A stretch of 64,000 nucleotides of DNA from Cloacibacterium caeni (GCF_907163125.1 NZ_OU015319.1:682001-746000), one strand, 5' to 3'. Shown: positions 33,365-42,427, counted from the stretch's first letter. The notes: generated by a model not told the origin, from the letters alone. Numbers and translations: made by a program.

Positions 33365-35155
33365 TTAGTTTACAATTATTTTTGTTGATTTACCTTGAGT
33401 TTTTATAATGTAAACTCCTTTTGGCAATTTAGTAAGATTAACTTTTTCTTTATTTCCTACATTTTTTACAACTTGAATCAATTTGCCATTTAAATCATAG
33501 ATTTGAATAGTCTCTTTTTTCGTAATACCGCTAATGTAAAACTCGTTGTTGGTTACTGGATTTGGATATATGGATAATTTTGAATTTTTTAAATTTACGT
33601 CCTCGGTAGCCATTGCAGAATAACAAGTCCATGTTAAATTATCAAAAGAGACTCTATTGTTACTAGTATCTACTAATTCTATAATTACATTTCCTTCAAC
33701 ATTAATGTCATTAATCACTTGTGTTGTTGCTGTTTTAGAATAAGGGATTTGAGCTTTTACTACACCATTTATTTTAAGAGTATAGCTTCCCGCAGAATCA
33801 GAAAAAGGCAAATAGGTTTTAACCGTTAAAGAACCTATTCCTCCAGAAATAGTAGAAGATTTTAATGTTCCGTTTTTAATGCAAATCGCTTTATTGTTAT
33901 TTCCATCTATGTAAATCTGTGAATCTGTTCTTGCGCTAGTTGCAGTCCATAAAATGTTTTTATTAGTCCAAGTTCTTCCTGCATAAGAAGAGTCTGATGT
34001 AGAGCCACCTGTAGGAATGCTTTCAAAATCTTCCGTACCGCAAGATGTTCCAGAGCCTGTTCCACCAGTATCTCCTGTTCCTCCTGTTGCTTCTGTTGTT
34101 CCATTTACTGTAGTGCTGTTTGTAGATTTATTTCCCGCGTAATCTTTGGCTACAATGTAAAAACTATATGTTGTAGATGGGGATAAACCAGAAATAGTAG
34201 TTCCAGGAGTGTAAACAGTTGTTTTAAATACATTGTCTACGTAGACATCATAGCTAGCAATTCCTACTTTGTCCGTAGATGCTGTCCATGCTAAAACAAT
34301 ACTTGTAGAAGTTTTTCCTGTCACATTTAAATTTGTGGGAGCTGTAGGCGCTTCGGTATCTGTTGTTGAGCCACTTCCGCCTCCAGAAATGCTGTCTGGC
34401 CAAGTATTCTGTGCAGATGGGCCACCCCAAATTACGGTTGCTAAATATGGATTGTCTATGAATGGGTTTCTATTATGTTGAATATTATACACTACATTAT
34501 TTCTGTTTCTTTCAAAGTCAGAAACAGGGTCTTCTACATTCCATTTAAGAAGTATATCTGGGAAATCAGAAGAATAAGTAGCTGGATTCATTGTGATATT
34601 TAGAGGTAAACATTGACTCTTATATCTCACGTACATGTACATTAATATTCTTGCTACGTCACCTTTCCATTCATCTCCTGGATACCATCCACCTCTATTA
34701 GTAGAATAAGCCGTAGCACCTGAGCCATCGTCAAATAATAAACTTCCTCTCGTACTATTTAATGTATTGTCTGCAGGACGAAGATGGTGGCCATCTGCTC
34801 CAGGGCCAGATGTTCCTAAATTTGGCGTTCCTTTTGATTTTGCATAAACGTGCTCTCTATTCCAAGTTGCAGAATAAGGACGGCTTCTTTGATGAGTTCC
34901 AGATGCCTGAGATCCATAAATCAATAATAAATTAGAAGGATTTTGAGGATCTGCGTCACTGGTTTTAAAAAGATCTGCTAGTCCTGCAGAATAAGAAATA
35001 TTCTGGGTGTGGGTATTGGTAATAAGTGTAGCAAGATCTGATTTAAGATCATTTTTTGTTTTGCTGAAATTAATACCAGAATAGTAAGAAGGCGCTGATT
35101 GCGCAAAAGCAAACACTGTTAGAATGCATGCCAAGAAAGAAATTTTTAATTTCAT
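33365..35155 (-). CDS. Secreted endonuclease I with fibronectin III and type IX sorting domain
   Basis: A 596-residue extracellular nuclease. Signal peptide 1-19 is followed by an endonuclease I domain (about 20-250) with the catalytic ATWNREHVYAKSKG and the conserved GADGHHLRPADNTLNSTRG. A fibronectin type III domain (about 270-355, APTNLNVTGKTSTSIVLAW), a Gly/Thr linker and a beta-sandwich (about 375-515) come next. The end is a type IX secretion sorting domain (IYPNPVTNNEFYIS to KTQGKSTKIIVN), so export is by the T9SS. It likely degrades DNA for nutrient or biofilm turnover (inference). The porQ gene nearby belongs to the same secretion system. Confidence 0.93.
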   Translation of the reverse strand: MKLKISFLACILTVFAFAQSAPSYYSGINFSKTKNDLKSDLATLITNTHTQNISYSAGLADLFKTSDADPQNPSNLLLIYGSQASGTHQRSRPYSATWNREHVYAKSKGTPNLGTSGPGADGHHLRPADNTLNSTRGSLLFDDGSGATAYSTNRGGWYPGDEWKGDVARILMYMYVRYKSQCLPLNITMNPATYSSDFPDILLKWNVEDPVSDFERNRNNVVYNIQHNRNPFIDNPYLATVIWGGPSAQNTWPDSISGGGSGSTTDTEAPTAPTNLNVTGKTSTSIVLAWTASTDKVGIASYDVYVDNVFKTTVYTPGTTISGLSPSTTYSFYIVAKDYAGNKSTNSTTVNGTTEATGGTGDTGGTGSGTSCGTEDFESIPTGGSTSDSSYAGRTWTNKNILWTATSARTDSQIYIDGNNNKAICIKNGTLKSSTISGGIGSLTVKTYLPFSDSAGSYTLKINGVVKAQIPYSKTATTQVINDINVEGNVIIELVDTSNNRVSFDNLTWTCYSAMATEDVNLKNSKLSIYPNPVTNNEFYISGITKKETIQIYDLNGKLIQVVKNVGNKEKVNLTKLPKGVYIIKTQGKSTKIIVN

Positions 35156-35160
35156 AATGT

Positions 35161-35697
35161 TTAGGGTATAAAAATGTTTAATAACATTGTGTTTTTATAA
35201 TGTATAGATATTTTATGGTTGAAGAGATCAATTCTAAACAATTTGTTAAGTCTTATGAAGATGTAATGTTCAAATTCATAAAAAAATGCAGGGACTGAAT
35301 GGTTTTCTAGCTCAATTTTTAATTCTACTGGGGTGTTATTTTCTAATGTTAAGATCTTTTTGTAATCGATATTTTCATTTTTTTCAATGGCTATTACTTT
35401 TGTTAAAAGTCCAGGATGGTCTATTCCTTCTCCTACAAAAACTCTATTCTCTTTTTTATTTATTCCTATTACATATAGTGGTTTTTTTTTACCACCTACA
35501 TTAATTCCTTTTCTTTGACCTAACCTAAAATTAGACCAACCATCATGTTCGCCTACCAAAATTCCATCAAAAAGAGAATATTGTCTTTTTTGAGAAGCAG
35601 ATAAAAAATCTGTCTCAGTAGATAAACTCGATGATAAATCACTACTGTAAATAGGTGAGGTTGGTAAAATCTCTACAATTTGTCCTTTTTGCTTCAT
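35161..35697 (-). CDS. Isolated MnmA C-terminal-like protein
   Basis: A 178-residue protein that matches only the last part of tRNA 2-thiouridylase MnmA. KGQIVEIL, GILVGEHDGWSNFRLGQRKGINVGG, PLYVIGINKKENRVFVG and IDHPGLL follow the MnmA central and barrel domains in order. The ATP-binding PP-loop (SGGVDSS) and catalytic cysteines are missing, and no trace of them is visible upstream to 36245. It starts exactly at the domain border, so it may be a stand-alone RNA-binding domain rather than a fragment, yet it could be a remnant. The C-terminal 40 residues diverge from MnmA. The DNA is much more A/T-rich than its neighbours. Confidence 0.7.
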   Translation of the reverse strand: MKQKGQIVEILPTSPIYSSDLSSSLSTETDFLSASQKRQYSLFDGILVGEHDGWSNFRLGQRKGINVGGKKKPLYVIGINKKENRVFVGEGIDHPGLLTKVIAIEKNENIDYKKILTLENNTPVELKIELENHSVPAFFYEFEHYIFIRLNKLFRIDLFNHKISIHYKNTMLLNIFIP

Positions 35698-35945
35698 TTT
35701 TTGTTAATTCCCTTATAGAAAGGTTTTTGACTAAAAGAGGGCGGCTAAGCTAGGTATTTTATTTTAATAATAAGTCATGAATTTATTTTTTTTTGATTTC
35801 ATAATAAAAATCATTCTACGGCAGATTCGTTCAAATGATAATTAAATAATATAACTAAAAGGCAGTATTATAGAAAAGTTTATTAATTGGTGTAGTCTTT
35901 TAAGAAAAATAGTAATAATGAAAAATAAAAAATTTCTTTCTAACA

Positions 35946-36079
35946 TTATTTTTTTTCAGAAATAGTCTCACAATAATGAATGATTTCATGATAAGTATTT
36001 GTGAACTTTATGCTTTTTTCTAGCAATCTTTTACTTGCAAGAATGACTTGGCTTGCATTTTATATCTTCCATGAGCCAT
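35946..36079 (-). pseudogene. Possible frameshifted small gene
   Basis: From ATG at 36079 the minus strand reads MAHGRYKMQ, then stops after 19 codons. A one-base frame change near residue 8 instead gives ASQVILASKRLLEKS and KFTNTYHEIIHYCETISEKK to a TAA at 35946, a plausible helical peptide. A TAAATTTG element lies just upstream. The remaining 35700-35945 and 36093-36141 hold nothing I can recognise. Low confidence. Confidence 0.25.
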
Positions 36080-36084
36080 ATTTA

Positions 36085-36092
36085 CAAATTTA
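36085..36092 (-). promoter_or_regulatory. -7 element before the possible broken gene
   Basis: TAAATTTG on the minus strand, six bases before the ATG at 36079. If used, the transcript would have almost no leader. Confidence 0.3.
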
Positions 36093-36141
36093 ACTGAGAA
36101 AATTTTATTTGTAAGTCAAATAAATGTTTGGGTTAAAATAA

Positions 36142-36175
36142 TAAACCTCGTTTAAAACTGCTTAAACGAGGTTTA
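36142..36175 (-). terminator. Terminator after the unknown secreted protein gene
   Basis: TAAACCTCGTTTAA and TTAAACGAGGTTTA form a perfect 14-bp stem with a 6-base loop; the downstream side on the minus strand is T-rich. It lies 71 bp after the gene stop codon. Confidence 0.75.
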
Positions 36176-36245
36176 AATTTATATTTTTTGAAGGTTATTT
36201 TTCTAAAAAAATAATTGTCAAAAGGTAACTGGTTTTCCGCTGTGT

Positions 36246-36836
36246 TTATTTAATCATTGATAATTCATTACCTCTAATCATAATCTCATTTGCTTTATTC
36301 AGATTCTCTTTCCGTCTTGTTAAGATTTTAATTAAGTAAAGATTTTCTTCTACATTGTCAAGTTTTACAACCTTAATCTGCATTATATATTTTTCGTCAA
36401 CAAGTATATATTTTTCGTTTGAATTTACAACTTCTCCGTCTATACTATAAATAAATTTATCTTCCTTTTTTAGATGGGTATATTTCGAAATTAATTCACT
36501 GATATTAATAAAAGGAGGAGTAAATTTTGTTTTCGTTCTTACAATGATTTTCGAGTCATATTCTTTGTTTTTAAAATTAAATTTTTCTTTTTCAATTTTA
36601 ATATTTTCAATATGTTCGGGATTTATAGTAGTTAAACTTGCAAGGGAAGTAGGTTGTTCATTAAGTAAAACCAAAGTTTTATTATTTTCCCATCTTTGTG
36701 GATAAATGATTTTCGGAATAGTGTCATTAATAGAATATTGACTCTTACTTTGTGAGATTTTCAAGCCATCATTTTTTTGTGCCGAAAAAATCCCAAAAAC
36801 AGAAAATAAGAGAATTAAAGTCCCAATTTTTTTCAT
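36246..36836 (-). CDS. Secreted protein of unknown function
   Basis: A 196-residue protein with a signal peptide (MKKIGTLILLFSVFGIFSAQ). The mature part is polar and lysine-rich. IIYPQRWENN and TINPEHIENIKIEKEKFNFKNKEYDS recall the linker/plug-like region seen near TonB-box or CarboxypepD-like segments of Bacteroidota proteins, but I do not recognise a domain. Two strand-helix blocks follow (KIIVRTKTKF, KEDKFIYSIDGEVVN). It lies alone on the minus strand with its own terminator; its DNA is strongly A/T-rich. Confidence 0.7.
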   Translation of the reverse strand: MKKIGTLILLFSVFGIFSAQKNDGLKISQSKSQYSINDTIPKIIYPQRWENNKTLVLLNEQPTSLASLTTINPEHIENIKIEKEKFNFKNKEYDSKIIVRTKTKFTPPFINISELISKYTHLKKEDKFIYSIDGEVVNSNEKYILVDEKYIMQIKVVKLDNVEENLYLIKILTRRKENLNKANEIMIRGNELSMIK

Positions 36837-36884
36837 ACTTTAACTTTTAATCCAAATATACAAAAGATTTCTTTCGATTAGTTT

Positions 36885-36932
36885 ACTAAAATCTAAAATC
36901 TAGAATCTAAAATCTAGAATCTAAAATTTAAA
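36885..36932. repeat. Tandem AATCTAGAATCTAAA tract
   Basis: Degenerate tandem units of AAATCTA/GAATCTA fill the gap next to the porQ stop codon. A related tract is at 40893-40931. Confidence 0.55.
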
Positions 36933-36936
36933 ATAA

Positions 36937-37935
36937 TCAACGTCTATTTCCAGAAAGTTCTACCAAATCCAGCATTAAGCCAATTTGATTCACATTGTCG
37001 GCGTTGTGATAACGAACATGGGAATAATCAAACCTAAAAGAAGAGATTTTGATTCCAAAGCCAAAACTCAATCCAGAGAAATTTCTTTGGTCCAAAACAG
37101 CGAGTTCGTTTCCGCGTTTTACATTATAACCCATTCTAATGTTGAAGGCTTGTTCAGGAAACAATTCGATTCCGCCAGAAAGATGATCCATCAATTTTCT
37201 ACCAAAACCAACTTCTTTGCCATTAATATCATACGATTGAGAAATATTGAATTGCTGCAAATCATGATAAGTAATGGTGTAAGCTAAAGGAAAATCTGGC
37301 AAAATTTTGGTGTAACCGATATCTGCTCGGAAAGGCAATTGTTCTTTGGTTCCGTTGTAAGATTTGATTTGATAGCCAAAATTTCTGAAAACTAGAGCTA
37401 AAGTTTCTTTGGATTGTTCATTGTGATAAGTCACTCCAGCATTCGCAGAAATGGCCGAAGAAGTATAATTGTCGATTTTAGAAGTCAGGTAATTCACATT
37501 GGCGCCAACCGTGAAATCATCATCAAACTGATAAGCATAACCTACACCAAATGAAGCATCCATTGCAGAAAATTCGCCATTTACATTCCCGAATTCATCT
37601 GTTCTAGGTGTCTTTCCGAAGTCTAAAACTCTAGCATTGACGGAAATGAAATGTCCTGCCGTTAAATCTTTCACGTAATTAATGCTTCCTAAATTAGAAC
37701 CCGCAATGTAAGAACCGTAATTAATCCCGATTCTATTGTCCATGTCTAGATTCATCAAAGCAGGATTGATGGCTGCAAAATTCACGTCATAATCTCTTAC
37801 AGAAACGGCATCACCACCTAATACAGCTTGTCTGGCAGAAACGGGAACATTGAGAAAAGGATAGACCTTGGTTCCAGTTTGTGCAGAAGCCCATAATGCG
37901 AATAAACAGAAGGATGTGGTAAATAGTTTCTTCAA
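36937..37935 (-). CDS. porQ: Type IX secretion system protein PorQ
   Basis: A 332-residue outer-membrane beta-barrel of the T9SS. The signal peptide ends WASAQ; the mature start TGTKVYPFLNVPVSARQAVLGG is typical for PorQ/PorV-like proteins, with FAAINPALMN soon after. It ends in repeated amphipathic strands. The start is read as TTG at 37935 (giving MKKLFTTSFCLFALWASAQ), because a full -33/-7 promoter lies over the longer alternative. PorQ in Porphyromonas and Flavobacterium works with the secretion and attachment complex for cargo with type IX sorting domains, such as the endonuclease in this window. It is divergent from pyrH. Confidence 0.88.
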   Translation of the reverse strand: MKKLFTTSFCLFALWASAQTGTKVYPFLNVPVSARQAVLGGDAVSVRDYDVNFAAINPALMNLDMDNRIGINYGSYIAGSNLGSINYVKDLTAGHFISVNARVLDFGKTPRTDEFGNVNGEFSAMDASFGVGYAYQFDDDFTVGANVNYLTSKIDNYTSSAISANAGVTYHNEQSKETLALVFRNFGYQIKSYNGTKEQLPFRADIGYTKILPDFPLAYTITYHDLQQFNISQSYDINGKEVGFGRKLMDHLSGGIELFPEQAFNIRMGYNVKRGNELAVLDQRNFSGLSFGFGIKISSFRFDYSHVRYHNADNVNQIGLMLDLVELSGNRR

Positions 37936-37954
37936 AATTTCAATTATAACTTTG

Positions 37955-37984
37955 CAAAAATAATTTATTTTACACTTTAACAAA
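37955..37984 (-). promoter_or_regulatory. Promoter of porQ with -33 and -7 elements
   Basis: On the minus strand TTTG (37984-37981), an 18-base spacer and TATTTTTG (37962-37955) match the Bacteroidota consensus TTTG-N19-TAnnTTTG closely. The -7 ends 19 bp before the TTG start at 37935. Confidence 0.7.
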
Positions 37985-38033
37985 AATTAAATGTGAAAAC
38001 ATAATTCTATTAACGAAATTCTTTACGATTCAT

Positions 38034-38041
38034 TATATTTG
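38034..38041 (+). promoter_or_regulatory. -7 element of pyrH
   Basis: TATATTTG, a TAnnTTTG match, 66 bp upstream of the pyrH ATG. No good -33 is seen. Confidence 0.45.
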
Positions 38042-38080
38042 CAGTAAATTTATTTTTTGCCTCAAATCTATACTTTTTGA

Positions 38081-38815
<735 letters not shown>

Positions 38816-38844
38816 TGTGTAACTTATCAAATTTTCAATATACA

Positions 38845-39399
38845 ATGGAAGAATTAAACATGATTATGGATATGGTAAAGCAAGAAATGGATGCTGCAAT
38901 TAAGCACCTTGATCACGCTTTCCAAAAAATTAGAGCAGGTAGAGCTTCTACATCTATGGTTCAAGATGTTGTGGTAGAATATTACGGAGCAATGTCGCCA
39001 ATCAATCAAGTGGCGAATGTATCTGTTCCAGATGCGATGACGATTTCTATTCAACCATGGGATAGATCAGCGATTAACGCCATTGAAAAAGCGATTATCA
39101 ATTCTAACCTTGGTTTTGCACCTTCTAACAATGGAGATACAATTATTCTTAATGTTCCACCATTAACTGAAGAAAGACGTAAAGATTTAGCAAAACAAGC
39201 GAAAGCGGAAACCGAACAAACCAAAGTAACTATCAGAAATGCTAGACAAGATGGTATGAAAGAACTTAAAAAATTAGATGGCGTTTCTGAAGACATCATC
39301 AAAGATACAGAAGCTAAAATCCAAGAACTGACTGACAAGTATGTGAAATTAGCAGACGAACATCTTAAAGCAAAAGAAACAGATATTTTCAAAATCTAA
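38845..39399 (+). CDS. frr: Ribosome recycling factor
   Basis: Splits post-termination ribosomes together with EF-G. It has 184 residues from ATG at 38845, the normal size of about 185; a GTG/ATG-like start at 38815 would add ten non-conserved residues. Conserved segments are AFQKIRAGRAS, NVSVPDAMTISIQPWD, IINSNLGFAPSNNGDTI, PPLTEERRKDLAKQAK and VTIRNARQDGMKELKK. It is in the pyrH operon. Its terminator is split by the IS3 element that follows. Confidence 0.97.
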   Translation: MEELNMIMDMVKQEMDAAIKHLDHAFQKIRAGRASTSMVQDVVVEYYGAMSPINQVANVSVPDAMTISIQPWDRSAINAIEKAIINSNLGFAPSNNGDTIILNVPPLTEERRKDLAKQAKAETEQTKVTIRNARQDGMKELKKLDGVSEDIIKDTEAKIQELTDKYVKLADEHLKAKETDIFKI

Positions 39400-39420
39400 T
39401 GCTATAAACATAAGCAAAAC

Positions 39421-39437
39421 AAAAAACTCCAGAATTT
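39421..39437 (+). other. Left half of interrupted frr/lptF terminator
   Basis: AAAAAACTCCAGAATTT. It is the left arm and loop of a terminator whose right arm lies beyond the IS at 40864-40880; the last four bases, ATTT, are the presumed target duplication. See the matching finding. Confidence 0.7.
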
Positions 39438-39465
39438 TAGACTGCACCCAAAAGTTTAGACAAAA

Positions 39466-40254
39466 TTAAACAATATTTTCAAAGGAAAGAGTTCGGTACT
39501 GTACCGGACTCTTTCCTTTGAGATTGAGTCTTATTCTATCATTGTTGTAATAGTGAATGTACTTCACTATTTCCATCTTAAGTTCCTGAATGGAACCAAA
39601 CTTTCTGGCATAAAACATTTCTGATTTTATCGTTCCAAAAAAGTTTTCTATCACCGCATTGTCCAAACAGTTTCCTTTTCGGGACATACTTTGAATAATA
39701 CCTTTTTCTTTTAACAAGTTTTGGTAATGTTTCATTTGATATTGCCAACCTTGATCAGAATGTAGAATGATGTTTTGTGTAGATTTTACTTTTCTGAATG
39801 ATTTCTTTAGCATTCTGATGATTTGGCTAAACACAGGTCTTTCAGATAAGTCAAAACTGACAATTTCACCATTAAATAAATCGATGATTGGAGATAGATA
39901 AAGTTTATTACCCGATACATTAAACTCTGTAACATCGGTTGCCCATTTCTGATTAGGAGTGTCCGATTTGAAATTCCTCTGTAGAACATTGGGCGCAATT
40001 TTCCCTTGCTCTCCCTTGTAAGATTTATATTTCTTCACTCGGATAATACTCTTTAAACCTAATATTTTCATAAGTCGTAAAACAGTTTTGTGATTAATCA
40101 AAATTCCTTTTTCTTTCAAAAGCAAAGTAATTCTTCTATAGCCCAACCTTCCTTTGTGACGATGATAAATCTGCTTAATCATTTCTTTTATTTCCGCATA
40201 TTTATCTTTCATTTGAAAGCGTTTTTGATAGTAATAAAAACTGCTTCTTGCCAT
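39466..40254 (-). CDS. IS3-family transposase OrfB (DDE integrase domain)
   Basis: Catalytic half of the transposase, 262 residues from the first ATG. The HTH_21-like start is followed by an rve integrase domain with the three acidic residues in WATDVTEFNVSG, ILHSDQGWQYQM and DNAVIENFFGTIKSE. The open frame extends upstream (KAIEELRQDFDLAVLLHCTS) into the end of orfA, so the native product is most likely an OrfAB fusion made by programmed -1 frameshift, the usual mode in this family; the free ATG start is then only nominal. Confidence 0.9.
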   Translation of the reverse strand: MARSSFYYYQKRFQMKDKYAEIKEMIKQIYHRHKGRLGYRRITLLLKEKGILINHKTVLRLMKILGLKSIIRVKKYKSYKGEQGKIAPNVLQRNFKSDTPNQKWATDVTEFNVSGNKLYLSPIIDLFNGEIVSFDLSERPVFSQIIRMLKKSFRKVKSTQNIILHSDQGWQYQMKHYQNLLKEKGIIQSMSRKGNCLDNAVIENFFGTIKSEMFYARKFGSIQELKMEIVKYIHYYNNDRIRLNLKGKSPVQYRTLSFENIV

Positions 40255-40295
40255 CGATGTACAATGCAGTAGTACTGCTAAATCAAAGTCCTGCC

Positions 40296-40820
40296 TTAAC
40301 TCTTCGATGGCTTTGGATTTTTCCTTTCCTGAATTAAGGCGTCTAACTTTTTTAAAATGGCGTTCTCGGCTTCTAAATAATAAATCCTCTCCAACAGTTC
40401 TTCCTCCCTTGTTAAGGGTTTGCCTGTTTTCTTTTTTTTTCGCGTGTAATTACTCATGGTTTTAGGTCTTCCTCTGGGTATGTTTTCTAAACCTAAAATA
40501 CCATTTTTTTTGTAATTACGCTGCCAACTAAGAATACTGGACTCCGCAGGAATATTAAACCTTCTCGACGCTTCTTTTAAACTTAAATTCTCTTTCTCAA
40601 TTACTGATAAAATCTTTAATTTAAAATCTTTTGTGTAATGCGTATTGGAAAGCCGAACAAGTCCTGAAACTCCATAAAGTTCATAAAATTTTATCCATTT
40701 ACGAACCAAGGAACCACAAACTCCAATGCGTTTTCCTAAATCGTCTGTTCCAATATCCCCTTTGTGATATCTCTTTATAGCTTTTAATTTAAAGTCTAAT
40801 GAATATTTACTTTTCCCCAT
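40296..40820 (-). CDS. IS3-family transposase OrfA (helix-turn-helix)
   Basis: DNA-binding half, 174 residues from ATG at 40820 (MGKSKYSLDFKLKAIKRYHKG). It carries two helix-turn-helix modules (DLGKRIGVCGSLVRKWIKFY and LSLKEASRRFNIPAESSILSW) and a coiled-coil end (LEAENAILKKLDAL) that aids transposase dimerisation. A longer start at 40865 would lie in the end of the element and is rejected. It overlaps the upstream-extended orfB frame. Confidence 0.9.
   Translation of the reverse strand: MGKSKYSLDFKLKAIKRYHKGDIGTDDLGKRIGVCGSLVRKWIKFYELYGVSGLVRLSNTHYTKDFKLKILSVIEKENLSLKEASRRFNIPAESSILSWQRNYKKNGILGLENIPRGRPKTMSNYTRKKKKTGKPLTREEELLERIYYLEAENAILKKLDALIQERKNPKPSKS
40316..40324 (-). other. Probable -1 frameshift site of the IS transposase
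   Basis: The minus strand reads AGG AAA AAT CC in the orfA frame. Slipping back one base on the A run continues in TCC AAA GCC ATC GAA, the orfB frame, nine codons before the orfA stop. Confidence 0.5.
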
Positions 40821-40863
40821 AAAAAATGCCCCTAAAAAGTGTCTAACTTTTTGGGGGCAGTCC

Positions 40864-40880
40864 ATTTCTGGAGTTTTTTT
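40864..40880 (+). other. Right half of interrupted frr/lptF terminator
   Basis: ATTT (presumed target duplication) followed by CTGGAGTTTTTTT, the right arm and T tract that complement the left half at 39421-39437. Confidence 0.7.
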
Positions 40881-40888
40881 ATTATAAC

Positions 40889-40931
40889 ATCTTGCATCTC
40901 ATATCTAGTATCTAGTATCTAGAATCTAGAT
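40889..40931. repeat. Tandem TATCTAG tract
   Basis: Units ATCTCAT, ATCTAGT, ATCTAGT and ATCTAGA repeat next to the lptF-like stop codon. It is related in wording to 36885-36932. Confidence 0.55.
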
Positions 40932-42386
40932 TTATTGATACCTTTCATGCTCTCTTTCTTTCACAAATTTGCTCCAAAGAGGCTTCGTCAAGGCTTTATA
41001 TTTTTCTACATCGAAAACTTGAGAATCGGTAAGCGCTTTATACGTGAGCCAAACACCGAAAGGAAATAAAACCAAATTAGAAAGCCAAGCTCCGAAATAA
41101 GGATTGAGTTTTCCCTTCCAAGTAATATTTTCTACGGTCAAGTTCATCACATAGAAGACAATAAAAATGATAATTGCAATCACTACAGGTAAACCTACAC
41201 CTCCTTTTCTGATGATAGAACCTAAACTTGCGCCAATCATAAAGAAAATAAGACACGTCACGGAATAAGCAATAATCCCTTGTTGATACATGATAATCTT
41301 ATTGTAATACTTTACAATATCTAAGATTTGGGTATCCTTATTCTTTTTTTCGTTTTGTAGAAAAGAAATTTTAGTATACGCTTGATAGAGTACTTCTAAC
41401 CTTTTATCTTCTTTTAATTTTTCTATTGCAAAAGGTTCTGTAGGTTTGGCAGGATTTTTAATTTTGTCGATGTAAGTCACATAATTATTGGTTTGTCCTA
41501 CCATTTCAGAGTTAATAGAGTTAAAACTAAAGTCGTTTTCTTTCTTAACCTTTACAATCGTTTTATTAATCTCTTTATAATTTTGAAAACGGTAATCGTC
41601 TGTAATTTTTTCGTCTTCAATGGCTTTGTTGATGACATCACTCACGTCAAAATGCTGAACCAGAGAATCAAATTTTACCGATTGACCAGGCTGTTTAAGT
41701 CGTTCTAAATAATTTTTGTCTTGAATATTATCCTCGAAAATATAGCCATCATATAAAACCAATTTCAAATAATTTCTATTCGCAGCGGGTGTAAATTCAC
41801 CTTTTTTAGCAATAATAGTTCTTTGGTCTTCATAAGCATTAGCCACTTTGTGCACAAAAACGCCTTCTAAATGTTCGCCGTTTTCCCCATAAATTTTGTC
41901 AAATTTTACTGTTGCTCCAGGCAATGAGTTGATGAATTGTCCTGCGGTAAAGTTGATGGCGGGTTTGGTGGCGGCAATATTGTACATCATATTTTTGGCC
42001 TTCCTCTGAAAATCTGGAATTACATTATTCGAAAACACAAAAAGCATGATAGAGAGTAAAGAAACTACTACAAACAAAGGCATCATAATTCTGGTGAGGG
42101 AAATTCCCGCAGATTTCATGGCGGCGAGTTCATAGCGTTCCCCGAAATCTCCAAAAGTCATAATGGAAGCCAAAAGAATGGTTAATGGTAATACCATTTT
42201 GACAACGTTTACACTCAGATAAAACAAGAATTTTACAATTTCCCAATTGCTCAAGCCTTTTCCTGTAAACTGCGAAAGCTGAATCCATACAATATTCACC
42301 ATAAAGATGAAAAACAGCACGCTGAAAATAAATAGAAACGGCCCGAAAAAGGTTTTTATAATATATTGATCGAGTTTCTTTAACAT
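40932..42386 (-). CDS. LptF/LptG-family lipopolysaccharide export permease
   Basis: A 484-residue inner-membrane protein of the YjgP/YjgQ family that extracts lipopolysaccharide with LptB. The start MLKKLDQYIIKTFFGPF is the family's first helix; helices near 15-35, 55-75 and 100-125 are followed by a large periplasmic jellyroll (about 130-360) and three final helices. VVKMVLPLTILLASIMTFGDFGERYELAAMKSAG contains the LptB coupling loop (split here: ERYELAAMKSAGISL). This is longer than E. coli LptF/G because the periplasmic part is larger. F and G cannot be told apart by eye. Confidence 0.88.
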   Translation of the reverse strand: MLKKLDQYIIKTFFGPFLFIFSVLFFIFMVNIVWIQLSQFTGKGLSNWEIVKFLFYLSVNVVKMVLPLTILLASIMTFGDFGERYELAAMKSAGISLTRIMMPLFVVVSLLSIMLFVFSNNVIPDFQRKAKNMMYNIAATKPAINFTAGQFINSLPGATVKFDKIYGENGEHLEGVFVHKVANAYEDQRTIIAKKGEFTPAANRNYLKLVLYDGYIFEDNIQDKNYLERLKQPGQSVKFDSLVQHFDVSDVINKAIEDEKITDDYRFQNYKEINKTIVKVKKENDFSFNSINSEMVGQTNNYVTYIDKIKNPAKPTEPFAIEKLKEDKRLEVLYQAYTKISFLQNEKKNKDTQILDIVKYYNKIIMYQQGIIAYSVTCLIFFMIGASLGSIIRKGGVGLPVVIAIIIFIVFYVMNLTVENITWKGKLNPYFGAWLSNLVLFPFGVWLTYKALTDSQVFDVEKYKALTKPLWSKFVKEREHERYQ

Positions 42387-42427
42387 TTGCCAAAATTATG
42401 AAAAAAGTTAGAATTATTTTGGTTTTA

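Larger units (their letters stand above)
39438..40863 (-). mobile_element. IS3-family insertion sequence, apparently complete
   Basis: About 1.43 kb, with two transposase frames on the minus strand. Ends carry imperfect inverted repeats: left TAGACTGCACCCAAAAG, right (reversed) GGACTGCCCCCAAAAAG, both followed by TTAGACA-like text. ATTT occurs directly outside both ends (39434-39437 and 40864-40867) and would be a 4-bp target duplication; removing the element and one ATTT restores a perfect terminator. Exact ends could shift by one or two bases. The DDE triad and frames look intact, so it may be active. Confidence 0.88.
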
